Below, piece by piece: positions 40,059 to 48,988 of a DNA stretch of 64,000 nucleotides. The DNA comes from Hydrogenophaga sp. GTDB taxonomy: Bacteria > Pseudomonadota > Gammaproteobacteria > Burkholderiales > Burkholderiaceae_C. Position 1 is the stretch's first letter. The number at the start of each line of letters is the position of its first letter. Below the pieces are notes generated by a model, which was not told where the DNA came from, ran no database searches, and saw only the letters and a program-made list of their open reading frames with translations. The stretch covers positions 42,920 to 106,919 of the forward strand of contig JAUXNG010000084.1 of NCBI GenBank assembly GCA_030682835.1. The letters run 5' to 3'. The translations under genes were made by a program, and so were the position numbers.

Positions 40059-41099
40059 TTACCCCAAGGAAGCCATATTGTACCGGAGGCCACTCTCGTT
40101 GAGGGCGTGGCAGAAATCGGGCGGTGGTTCGACCTGAAAATCGAGGGCCTGCCCGTTCACCGGGTGCGCCAGGCGCAGGCGGGTCGCGTGCAGGGCCTGG
40201 CGACCCATGCCCCACAGGGCCCTTCCGCCGTACAAGGTGTCGCCCACCAGCGGATGCCCCAGCCAGCTCATGTGGACGCGAATCTGGTGCGTGCGGCCGG
40301 TGTGCAGCTTGCACGCCACCAGGCACGCCGTGGGATTGCTGTCGAGCACGCTCACGGTGGTCTGCGCGGTTTTGCCGCTGGTGGCGTCGGGGCGCATCAC
40401 CGCCATGCGCAGGCGGTTGTGGCTGTCGCGTCCGATGGGCTGGTCCACCAGACGCTCGGGTGCACCGGTCCAGGCCCCGTGGGCCAGCGCCAGGTATTGG
40501 CGTTGCACATCACGGGCGGCGATGGCGCGAACGAGCGCCTCGACCGCCTGCCGGCTCTTGCCCACCAGCATGAGGCCCGACGTGTCCTTGTCGAGCCGGT
40601 GCACGATGCCCGCGCGCGGCAGGCTGGCGGCGCCTGCGTGGTGCGCCAGCAGGCCGTTGAGCAGCGTGCCGCTCCAGTTGCCCGCCGCCGGGTGAACCAC
40701 CAGCCCGGCAGGCTTGTTGAGCACCAGCAGATGAGCGTCTTCATACACCACGTCCAGCGACAGCGGCTGGGCCACGAAAGCCTGGGCTTGCTGGGTCGGG
40801 CGCAGTTCCACCTGCAGGCGGTCCCCCGCCGCAATGCGGGCCGCCGGCTTGCGGGCTGCCGCGTCGCGCAGCACCACCGCGCCGTCGGCCATGAGCTGCT
40901 GCAGGTAAGAGCGGGAGAACTCGGGGATCAGCCGCGCCAGCGCACGGTCCACGCGCCAGCCGTGCATGTCCGCTGGTACCTCGCACACCCGGGTTTCCAC
41001 CTCGGCCAGGCCGTCTTCCACGGCTGCGCCGCCGTCGGACAGGGGGTCCCCCGGGAACTCAGTCTCCAGACTGCCCGTCGATATAATTTCTGTAGCCAA
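40059..41099 (-). CDS. rluD: 23S rRNA pseudouridine synthase RluD
   Basis: RluA-family pseudouridine synthase of up to 346 residues, acting on helix 69 of 23S rRNA (U1911, U1915, U1917 in E. coli). The S4 domain lies at about 42-100 and the catalytic Asp170 is in GIVHRLDKDTSGLML. The called start is TTG at 41099, only 24 bases from the bamD start on the other strand and with no proper ribosome site. A GTG at codon 38, preceded by GAGGTG at nine bases, would also give a full S4 domain, so the first 37 residues are doubtful. Confidence 0.93.
   Translation of the reverse strand: MATEIISTGSLETEFPGDPLSDGGAAVEDGLAEVETRVCEVPADMHGWRVDRALARLIPEFSRSYLQQLMADGAVVLRDAAARKPAARIAAGDRLQVELRPTQQAQAFVAQPLSLDVVYEDAHLLVLNKPAGLVVHPAAGNWSGTLLNGLLAHHAGAASLPRAGIVHRLDKDTSGLMLVGKSRQAVEALVRAIAARDVQRQYLALAHGAWTGAPERLVDQPIGRDSHNRLRMAVMRPDATSGKTAQTTVSVLDSNPTACLVACKLHTGRTHQIRVHMSWLGHPLVGDTLYGGRALWGMGRQALHATRLRLAHPVNGQALDFQVEPPPDFCHALNESGLRYNMASLG
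41082..41087 (+). promoter_or_regulatory. Candidate -10 box for bamD
   Basis: A consensus TATAAT at 41082-41087 ends 36 bases before the bamD ATG, in the only AT-rich patch between bamD and rluD. A good -35 is not visible at the expected distance. It would start bamD transcription near 41094, inside the called 5' end of rluD. Confidence 0.5.
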
Positions 41100-41123
41100 A
41101 CCTGGTGAATCCGTTGAAAAGGT

Positions 41124-41936
41124 ATGCGAGTGATGCTTCTGTCCAGATTATCTGCTGTGTCACTGTGCGCGGCCGCAGCCACGCTCGCGCTCCAGGGGTG
41201 CAGCAGCACCCCCGTCGACAACACGGCGAACTGGAGTCCGAACAAGCTCTACAGCGAAGCGCGCGACGAGCGTGAGTCCGGCAACTTCGACAAGGCGATC
41301 ACCCTCTACGAAAAACTCGAGGGGCGGGCGGCGGGTACCCCCCTGGCCCAGCAGGCGCAGCTGGACAAGGCCTACACCCACTACAAGGCGGGCGAACCCG
41401 CACAGGCACTCGCTGCCATTGACCGCTTCATGCGCCTGCACCCGGCAAGCCCGGCGATGGATTACGCGATCTACCTGAAGGGGCTGTCCAGTTTCAATGA
41501 CAACCTGGGTCTGTTCGGATCGCTCTCGCGCCAGGACCTGTCCGAGCGCGACCAGAAGGCCGCCAAGGAATCGTTCGAAGCGTTTCGCGAACTGGTCACG
41601 CGCTTCCCCGACTCGCGCTACACGCCCGACGCCCGGGATCGCATGACTTACATCGTCAACTCGCTGGCGCAGTACGAGGTGCATGTCGCCCGCTACTACC
41701 ACAGCCGTGGCGCCCACCTGGCCGCCATCTCGCGCGCTCAGACCGCCCTCACCGACTACACGGACGCGCCGGCTCTGGAAGAAGCGCTGTTCATCCTGGT
41801 GCAGTCCTACGATGCACTGGGCATGACGCAACTGCGCGACGACGCCCGGCGCGTGATGCTGGCCAGCTACCCGAACAGCGAGTACCTGAGCCAGGGCTTC
41901 AGGAGCTCGAAAGATCCGTGGTGGAAGATCTGGTGA
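41124..41936 (+). CDS. bamD: Outer membrane protein assembly factor BamD
   Basis: Essential outer-membrane lipoprotein of 270 residues in the BAM complex. The signal peptide ends in the lipobox LALQGC, with Cys26 lipidated. Five TPR-type helical repeats follow, with typical text such as NKLYSEARDERESGNFDKAI, SPAMDYAIYLKGLSSF and ALFILVQSYDALGM. An ATG nine bases further in (41133) may be the real start, since AAAAGG is too close to the first. Its 3' end overlaps the dinG 3' end by 38 bases on the other strand. Confidence 0.96.
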   Translation: MRVMLLSRLSAVSLCAAAATLALQGCSSTPVDNTANWSPNKLYSEARDERESGNFDKAITLYEKLEGRAAGTPLAQQAQLDKAYTHYKAGEPAQALAAIDRFMRLHPASPAMDYAIYLKGLSSFNDNLGLFGSLSRQDLSERDQKAAKESFEAFRELVTRFPDSRYTPDARDRMTYIVNSLAQYEVHVARYYHSRGAHLAAISRAQTALTDYTDAPALEEALFILVQSYDALGMTQLRDDARRVMLASYPNSEYLSQGFRSSKDPWWKIW

Positions 41937-43953
41937 GCAGGGCTGACAGCGCCCGGTCCATATCGTCTTCGTCCACCAGACGGCGCATGGACGGCAGCGC
42001 AGCCAGGACCCGGGTCGCATAGGACCGCGTCAGCAGACGGCGGTCGGCGATCACCAGCACGCCTTGATCGGTCTCCGAGCGTATGAGGCGCCCGGCCCCC
42101 TGCTGGAGCGCTTGTATGCAATCGGGCAGGTGCACGGCGTCAAACGAGCGCTGCCCTTGCATTTCGCTTGCCTCTGCCCGGGCCTGCACAAGGGGGTCGT
42201 CCAACGGCGGGAACGGCAGTTTGTCGATCACCAGCAGCTGCAGCATGGCACCAGGCAGGTCAACCCCCTCCCAGAACCCCATGGAAGCCACCAGCACGGC
42301 CGAGCGCTGCGAACCTTCAGTTCCTGCCGCGCGAAAACGATCCAGCAGCGTGCGTTTGCCCAGGCTTCCCTGATCCAGTACTTCCAGCGGTCCGCAGCGG
42401 CGCTGGCCGACCATCCAGCGAAGATGATCGGCCAGCCGGCGCGTGGCACGCAACGTGGTCGTGAGCACGAGGGTGCGCCCACCCAGGCGTGACGCCCAGC
42501 GCGCCACCGCTTCGGCCAGCGCCAGGGTGTGCGCGGCGTCAGGCGGTTCCGGCAGATCGGCTGGCACGTACAGGGCGGCCTGAGAGGCGTGATCAAAAGG
42601 GCTGGGCAAGCGCAGGCTGCGCACCCCCGACTGACCGGCCAGCCCTACACGGGACGTGAACCACGTCAGGGCATCATCGTTACCCAGTGTGGCCGAGGTG
42701 AACACCCAGCTGGGCGGACCCCCGGCGCCAGGATCCACCAGGGAGCGGAACCAGGGCGCATGTTCCCCCGGCACGCCCACCAGCTGCCAGGACCGGGCCG
42801 CGCCCTCCCCTGCGCCCCATTCCAGCCAACGCACGTCACCGGGGTGGGACCGCGGCTGGTTCAGGTCTGTCCACAGCGACAGCACGCTCGCCACCTGTCC
42901 GCGCAAGAGTTCCAGGTCGGCGGCGGCCTGGGCCGATCCTGACAGGGCACGCTCGGCAGCGTGCAGGGCACGTGCCAGCTCAGTGGCCACCAGCCGCCAG
43001 TCAGCAAGCTCCAGGCCCTCGGGTGCCTGCCCCGTCCAGCGCAGGCGTACCAGCCCTGACGGGGCAGCCAGCCGGCTGATCGCCATGCTGGCCTGCTGCA
43101 GCGCCAGCACAAGGTGAGCCCAGGGCTGCATGCCGCGGGCACGCAAAGGCCCGAGCGTGGCCAGATCGTCGGCGATCTCGCGCAGGAACCGTGAGCTCAC
43201 CGAGCGGCCCAGTACCTGGGACGCCGTGTCGGGCAACTGGTGCGCCTCGTCCACCACCACCACGTCGGGCGCCGGCAGCAGCGCTGCGACACCTGCCAGC
43301 TTCGCCGGGTCGAGTTCGGTCAGCAAGAGATGGTGGTTCACCACCACCCATTCCGCCGCCTGTGCCTGCTCCCGTGCACGGTTCACATGGCAGGCCGACG
43401 ATTGGGGACAGGCAGCGCCCAGGCAGTTGGCTGAGGTGGAGCTGATCAGGGGCCGCAGGGGCGAGTGCTCGTCCAGCCCCGGCAGTTCCGCCAGGTCGCC
43501 AGCCACGGACCGCCGCGCCCAGGCGGCCACCTGGCCCAGTGCAGCCGTGAGCGCAGGATCTCGCCGGACCTGGCCATCGGCCTTGCACGCCTGATCCAAG
43601 CGCTGCAGGCACACGTAGCTGGCTCGCCCTTTGAGCAGGGCCACGCGCACCGGAAGCCCGAGCGCTTGCGTCACCGCGGGGATGTCACGGGAAAAGAGCT
43701 GATCCTGCAAGGCCTGGGTGGCGGTGGAAAGGATGGCACGACGACCGCTCAGCAGCACTGGCAAGAGGTAGGCGAAGGTCTTGCCCACGCCGGTACCCGC
43801 TTCCACCACGAGGTGCTCGTGGGCCACCAGAGCACGCGCCACGGCCGTGGCCATGTCTGTCTGGCCTGCGCGTGGCTGCAGGTCGGGCCGGTGGCGGTGC
43901 AACGCGCCCAGCGGGCCGAATGCTTGTGCCACCCGGGCTTCAAGTTCACTCAT
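41899..43953 (-). CDS. DinG/XPD-family ATP-dependent DNA helicase
   Basis: Superfamily 2 helicase of 684 residues with an iron-sulfur cluster, of the DinG/YoaA group that unwinds damaged or forked DNA 5' to 3'. Walker A is EAGTGVGKT (residues 51-59), the DEAH box is in VVVDEAHQLPD, and cluster cysteines are Cys115, Cys177, Cys182 and Cys188. Helicase motif VI is near the C-terminus in QGAGRLIRSETDQGVL. AAGGGG lies before the ATG at 43953. YoaA and DinG are not told apart here. The stop lies inside the bamD 3' end. Confidence 0.93.
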   Translation of the reverse strand: MSELEARVAQAFGPLGALHRHRPDLQPRAGQTDMATAVARALVAHEHLVVEAGTGVGKTFAYLLPVLLSGRRAILSTATQALQDQLFSRDIPAVTQALGLPVRVALLKGRASYVCLQRLDQACKADGQVRRDPALTAALGQVAAWARRSVAGDLAELPGLDEHSPLRPLISSTSANCLGAACPQSSACHVNRAREQAQAAEWVVVNHHLLLTELDPAKLAGVAALLPAPDVVVVDEAHQLPDTASQVLGRSVSSRFLREIADDLATLGPLRARGMQPWAHLVLALQQASMAISRLAAPSGLVRLRWTGQAPEGLELADWRLVATELARALHAAERALSGSAQAAADLELLRGQVASVLSLWTDLNQPRSHPGDVRWLEWGAGEGAARSWQLVGVPGEHAPWFRSLVDPGAGGPPSWVFTSATLGNDDALTWFTSRVGLAGQSGVRSLRLPSPFDHASQAALYVPADLPEPPDAAHTLALAEAVARWASRLGGRTLVLTTTLRATRRLADHLRWMVGQRRCGPLEVLDQGSLGKRTLLDRFRAAGTEGSQRSAVLVASMGFWEGVDLPGAMLQLLVIDKLPFPPLDDPLVQARAEASEMQGQRSFDAVHLPDCIQALQQGAGRLIRSETDQGVLVIADRRLLTRSYATRVLAALPSMRRLVDEDDMDRALSALLTRSSTTDLSSS

Positions 43954-44122
43954 GCAGGCCCCTTTTGGTGACCCGTGGACGCCTCGTGGGCCGAGCTCGC
44001 GGGGGCCTCGCATCTATCGTGGCAAGGGCCACGAACGATTTCACCGACGGCCCGCTTCCAGTAGCCATAACTGGTTACCATCTCGGACACGATTCACGCC
44101 TCCAACGCCCGACCCTCTGCTC

Positions 44123-44881
44123 ATGTCCAAAGGCTACCGCATCCAGGCATCGACCGGCATCCACCGGGGAGATCGCGACTACCAGCAAGACCAGGTTTGC
44201 CTGCTGCACCATCCGCGTCACAGCGGCTGCCTGCTGTCGGTGGTCGCCGACGGCATGGGAGGACGCAGCGGTGGCCGCAAAGCATCCGATCAGGTGATGC
44301 TGACGGCGCGCCAGCTGTTTGAACGCTACGACCCCGACACCGACGACGCCTCGGCCCTGTTGCGCCAGATCGTCGAAGAGTCCCATCTGGTGATCAAGCT
44401 CACGGCCGTGTCGGCCGAACAGGAACCCCACAGCACCATTGCAGCGTTCCTGATCAACCCGGGCGCTGACAGCCACTGGGTGCACGCGGGCGATTCGCGC
44501 ATCTACCACTTCCGCCACGGCAAGATGGTGTTCCGCACCATGGACCATTCCTATGTGCAGACGCTCGTGAACCAGGGCGAGATCAGCGAAGAAGAGGCGC
44601 TGGACCACCCGCACTCCAACATCCTCATGGGTTACCTGGGCACCGACAACGATCCCCCGGTGGACATCCACGTCATCCCCCAGCTGACGCCGGGCGACGC
44701 CCTGCTGGCCTGCAGCGACGGGGTGTGGCACTACTTCACGCCAGAAGAGCTGGCCAGCACGATCACCATGCTCTCGCCGCGCGAAGCCTGCGAGTTCCTC
44801 ATCCAGAAGGCGCGTTCGCGGGCAAAGGGCATGGGCGACAACCTCTCGATCACCATCGTGAAAATGGATCCGCTGGGCTGA
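44123..44881 (+). CDS. PP2C-family serine/threonine phosphatase
   Basis: Metal-dependent protein phosphatase of 252 residues. The PP2C motifs are all present: the N-terminal acidic site in RDYQQDQ (Asp23), VVADGMGG with Asp43, the AGDSRIY segment, LLACSDGVW, and GMGDNLSITIV. The catalytic domain fills the protein; there is no sensor or membrane part. No Ser/Thr kinase gene is near, so the substrate is unknown. It lies between the divergent dinG-like gene and convergent zapE. Confidence 0.93.
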   Translation: MSKGYRIQASTGIHRGDRDYQQDQVCLLHHPRHSGCLLSVVADGMGGRSGGRKASDQVMLTARQLFERYDPDTDDASALLRQIVEESHLVIKLTAVSAEQEPHSTIAAFLINPGADSHWVHAGDSRIYHFRHGKMVFRTMDHSYVQTLVNQGEISEEEALDHPHSNILMGYLGTDNDPPVDIHVIPQLTPGDALLACSDGVWHYFTPEELASTITMLSPREACEFLIQKARSRAKGMGDNLSITIVKMDPLG

Positions 44882-44916
44882 TCTGCCACCGGGGCCTGCG
44901 GGCAAGCGGCACGGGC

Positions 44917-46014
44917 TCAGGTGAGGCCCGTGTCCACGAGCCGATGCTCCAGCGCCAGGAACTCGGCCGACTGCATCTCGCCCAGCCGCGACACCGTGCG
45001 GGGGAATTCGTGCGACATCGGACCTTCCACATACAGCTCCTCTGGCGGCACGGCGGCCGACATCACCAGCTTCACGCGCCGGTCGTAGAGCACGTCGATC
45101 AGCCAGGTGAAACGCCGGGCTTCAGAGGCCTGCCGCACCTGCATCTGCGGCACATTGGAGAGCAGGACCGTGTGGTACTGCGTGGCGATCTCCAGGTAAT
45201 CGTTCTGTGAACGCGGCCCGCCACACAGGGTGCGGAAATCGAACCAGATCACACCGCCAGCGCGTCGCACAGCGCGGATCTGGCGCGATTCGATCTGCAT
45301 CACCGGCTCCTGGTCCGCCATCTCGGCCAGCTGCACGAAGGCGGCTTCCATGGCGGCATCTGCCCGCTCGCCCAGGGGGCAGTGGTACAGCTCGATGTGG
45401 TTCAGCGTGCGCTGCCGATAGTCGGTCCCGTTGTCGACGTTGATCACCTCCAGCCGCTGCTTGAGCAGCTCGATGGCCGGCAGGATGCGGTCACGGTGAA
45501 GACCGTCGGGGTACAGGCCGTCAGGGTGAAAGTTGGAGGTGGTCACGAAGCCCACGCCGGCCTTGAACAGCGCGTCCAGCAGGCGGTGCAGGATCATTGC
45601 GTCCGTCACGTCAGCCACATGGAACTCGTCGAAGCAGATCAGCTTGTAGCGCTTGGCCATGCGCAGGCCCAGTTCGTCGAGCGGGTTAACCGTGCCCTGC
45701 AGTTCGCGCAGTTCGCGGTGCACCTCACGCATGAACTCGTGAAAGTGCAGGCGGGTCTTGCGCTTGATGGGCACGGCGTTGAAGAAGCAGTCCATCAGGA
45801 AACTCTTGCCGCGCCCCACCCCGCCGAACATGTAGACCCCGCGTGGAATCTCCGGTTTGACAAACAGCTTCTTCAGGGCGTTGGAGCGCTTCTGCTTGTA
45901 GGTGGCCCATTCGGTGGCGCAGCGTTCCAGTGCGCGGATGGCGCGCTGCTGGGCCGGGTCGGTGGTGTAGCCACGCTCTTTGAGCGCGGCTTCGTAAGTG
46001 GCCTGTACGGACAT
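44917..46014 (-). CDS. zapE: Cell division ATPase ZapE (AFG1-like)
   Basis: P-loop ATPase of 365 residues. In E. coli ZapE joins the Z-ring during constriction; the mitochondrial relative AFG1 handles misfolded respiratory subunits. Walker A is GGVGRGKS (64-71), Walker B is in LICFDEFHVADV, and the sensor segment FVTTSNFHPDGLYPDGLHRD is highly typical. The ATG at 46014 gives the normal N-terminus. It lies downstream of lpdA on the same strand, separated by repeat copy D and its terminator, so it is probably transcribed on its own. Confidence 0.95.
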   Translation of the reverse strand: MSVQATYEAALKERGYTTDPAQQRAIRALERCATEWATYKQKRSNALKKLFVKPEIPRGVYMFGGVGRGKSFLMDCFFNAVPIKRKTRLHFHEFMREVHRELRELQGTVNPLDELGLRMAKRYKLICFDEFHVADVTDAMILHRLLDALFKAGVGFVTTSNFHPDGLYPDGLHRDRILPAIELLKQRLEVINVDNGTDYRQRTLNHIELYHCPLGERADAAMEAAFVQLAEMADQEPVMQIESRQIRAVRRAGGVIWFDFRTLCGGPRSQNDYLEIATQYHTVLLSNVPQMQVRQASEARRFTWLIDVLYDRRVKLVMSAAVPPEELYVEGPMSHEFPRTVSRLGEMQSAEFLALEHRLVDTGLT

Positions 46015-46059
46015 GTGAACCTGTTGACGTCTTGTTTCGGGGCAGCATGCCACACAAGC

Positions 46060-46096
46060 AAAAACCCCGCGGAACCGGTCATGCCGGGCCGCAGGG
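46060..46096 (-). terminator. Intrinsic terminator of the odhA-odhB-lpdA operon
   Basis: On the minus strand the arms CCCTGCGG and CCGCGGGG pair with one mismatch, then an inner CCGG/CCGG stem closes a five-base loop, and TTTTT follows directly (46064 down to 46060). The stem belongs to repeat copy D. Confidence 0.85.
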
Positions 46097-46145
46097 TCTG
46101 CCCCTCGCGAAAGGGTGGCCGCTGGCCGCGCCGCAGCGCGGCACG
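46065..46145. repeat. GC-rich triple-hairpin dispersed repeat, copy D
   Basis: Diverged fourth copy, between lpdA and zapE. On the plus strand the first block GCGGAACCGGTCATGCCGGG matches copies B and C closely; the middle block is CCCCTCGCGAAAGGG and the last is CCGCGCCGCAGCGCGGC. Its first hairpin doubles as the lpdA terminator. Confidence 0.7.
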
Positions 46146-46147
46146 GA

Positions 46148-47575
46148 TCAGAAGTTCAGCGTGCGCTTGTCCACCGCCAGAGCCGCTTCCTTGGTGGCTT
46201 CCGACAGCGAGGGATGCGCGTGGCAGATGCGGGCGATGTCTTCGGCGCTGGCCTTGAACTCCATGGCAACCACGGCTTCGGCAATCAGTTCCGACGCCAT
46301 TGGGCCCACGATGTGCACGCCGAGGATCTCGTCGGTGGTCGCGTCAGCCAGGAACTTGACCATGCCGGTCGTGTCGCCCAGTGCGCGTGCACGGCCGTTG
46401 GCCAGGAAGGGGAAGGTACCCGCCTTGTAGGCGACGCCATCGGCCTTGAGCTGCTGCTCGGTACGACCGACCCAGGCAATCTCGGGGCTGGTGTAGATGA
46501 CCCAGGGAATGGTGTTGAAGTTGACATGGCCGTGCTGGCCGGCGATCCGCTCGGCCACGGCGACGCCCTCTTCTTCCGCCTTGTGCGCCAGCATGGGGCC
46601 ACGCACCACGTCGCCCACTGCCCAGACGCCGGGCAGGTTGGTCTTGCAGTCGGCGTCCACCACAATGGCGCCGCGCTCGTCCAGCTGCAGGCCCACCGCT
46701 TCCGCGTTCAGGCCGATCGTGTTCGGGACGCGGCCGATGGAGACGATGAGCTTGTCCGCGTCCAGCGTCACCGCTTCGCCCTTGGCGTTCGTGTAGGCAA
46801 CGCTCACGCCCTTCTTCCCGGTCTTGATGTCGCCGACCTTCACGCCCAGCTCGATCTTCAGGCCCTGCTTGTCGAAGGCCTTCTTGGCTTCCTTGGCGAT
46901 CTGCTCGTCGACGGCGCCCAGGAAGGTGGGGAGACCTTCGAGAATGGTCACGTCCGAACCCAGACGGCGCCACACCGAACCCATTTCGAGGCCAATCACG
47001 CCGGAACCGATCAGCACCAGCTTCTTGGGCACGGCGCCGACGCGCAGCGCGCCGTCGTTCGACAGCACGGTTTCTTCATCAAACGGCGTGCCGGGCAACG
47101 CGCGTGCGTTGGAACCGGTGGCGATGATGACCTGCTTGCCGCTGAGGGTCTCTTCCTTGGCACCGGTCACCTGCACTTCGTAGCCACCGTCCACGGCCTT
47201 GCCGAACGAGCCACGGCCGTGGAAGAACGTCACCTTGTTCTTCTTGAACAGATACAGGATGCCGTCGTTGTTCTGCTTGACCACGGTGTCCTTGCGGCCA
47301 ATCATCTTGGCCACGTCCATCGTCACCTTGCCGGTGCTGATGCCATGGTCGGCAAAGTGGTGGTTGGCGTGCTCGAAATGCTCGCTGGACTGCAGCAGCG
47401 CCTTGGAGGGGATGCAGCCCACGTTGGTGCAGGTGCCGCCCGGGGCGGGGCCGCCGGCTGCGTTCTTCCACTCGTCAATACACGCGACCTTGAAGCCCAG
47501 CTGGGCAGCGCGGATGGCGGCGATATAGCCGCCGGGGCCGGCGCCGATCACGACGACGTCAAATGCTTGAGACAT
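46148..47575 (-). CDS. lpdA: Dihydrolipoyl dehydrogenase (E3)
   Basis: FAD flavoprotein of 475 residues that reoxidises dihydrolipoamide with NAD in 2-oxoacid dehydrogenase complexes. The FAD motif is GAGPGG (11-16), the redox disulfide is Cys49/Cys54 in [15 protein letters not shown], the NAD motif is [13 protein letters not shown], and the C-terminal base is in [10 protein letters not shown]. Third gene of the odh operon, so it mainly serves the 2-oxoglutarate complex. Confidence 0.97.
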   Translation of the reverse strand: MSQAFDVVVIGAGPGGYIAAIRAAQLGFKVACIDEWKNAAGGPAPGGTCTNVGCIPSKALLQSSEHFEHANHHFADHGISTGKVTMDVAKMIGRKDTVVKQNNDGILYLFKKNKVTFFHGRGSFGKAVDGGYEVQVTGAKEETLSGKQVIIATGSNARALPGTPFDEETVLSNDGALRVGAVPKKLVLIGSGVIGLEMGSVWRRLGSDVTILEGLPTFLGAVDEQIAKEAKKAFDKQGLKIELGVKVGDIKTGKKGVSVAYTNAKGEAVTLDADKLIVSIGRVPNTIGLNAEAVGLQLDERGAIVVDADCKTNLPGVWAVGDVVRGPMLAHKAEEEGVAVAERIAGQHGHVNFNTIPWVIYTSPEIAWVGRTEQQLKADGVAYKAGTFPFLANGRARALGDTTGMVKFLADATTDEILGVHIVGPMASELIAEAVVAMEFKASAEDIARICHAHPSLSEATKEAALAVDKRTLNF

Positions 47576-47599
47576 GTTCTTTTCCTGTGAGATTGGACA

Positions 47600-47620
47600 A
47601 ACGCCCCCGAAGGGGGCGTT
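47600..47620 (-). terminator. Very stable hairpin between odhB and lpdA
   Basis: A nine-base stem AACGCCCCC/GGGGGCGTT. On the minus-strand RNA the tip reads C-UUCG-G, the extra-stable tetraloop, and only TTT follows. It probably lowers, but does not stop, readthrough into lpdA, or protects the odhAB message. Confidence 0.65.
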
Positions 47621-47639
47621 GCTTTCAGTGGCGGTCTGC

Positions 47640-48908
<1,269 letters not shown>

Positions 48909-48988
48909 GTGTCTTCTACCTTGGTTGTTCTTGCGGGGAGACGAGGGGTGCGGGCATCACGCGGGCACCGCAAACCCCTGTCAGGCCT

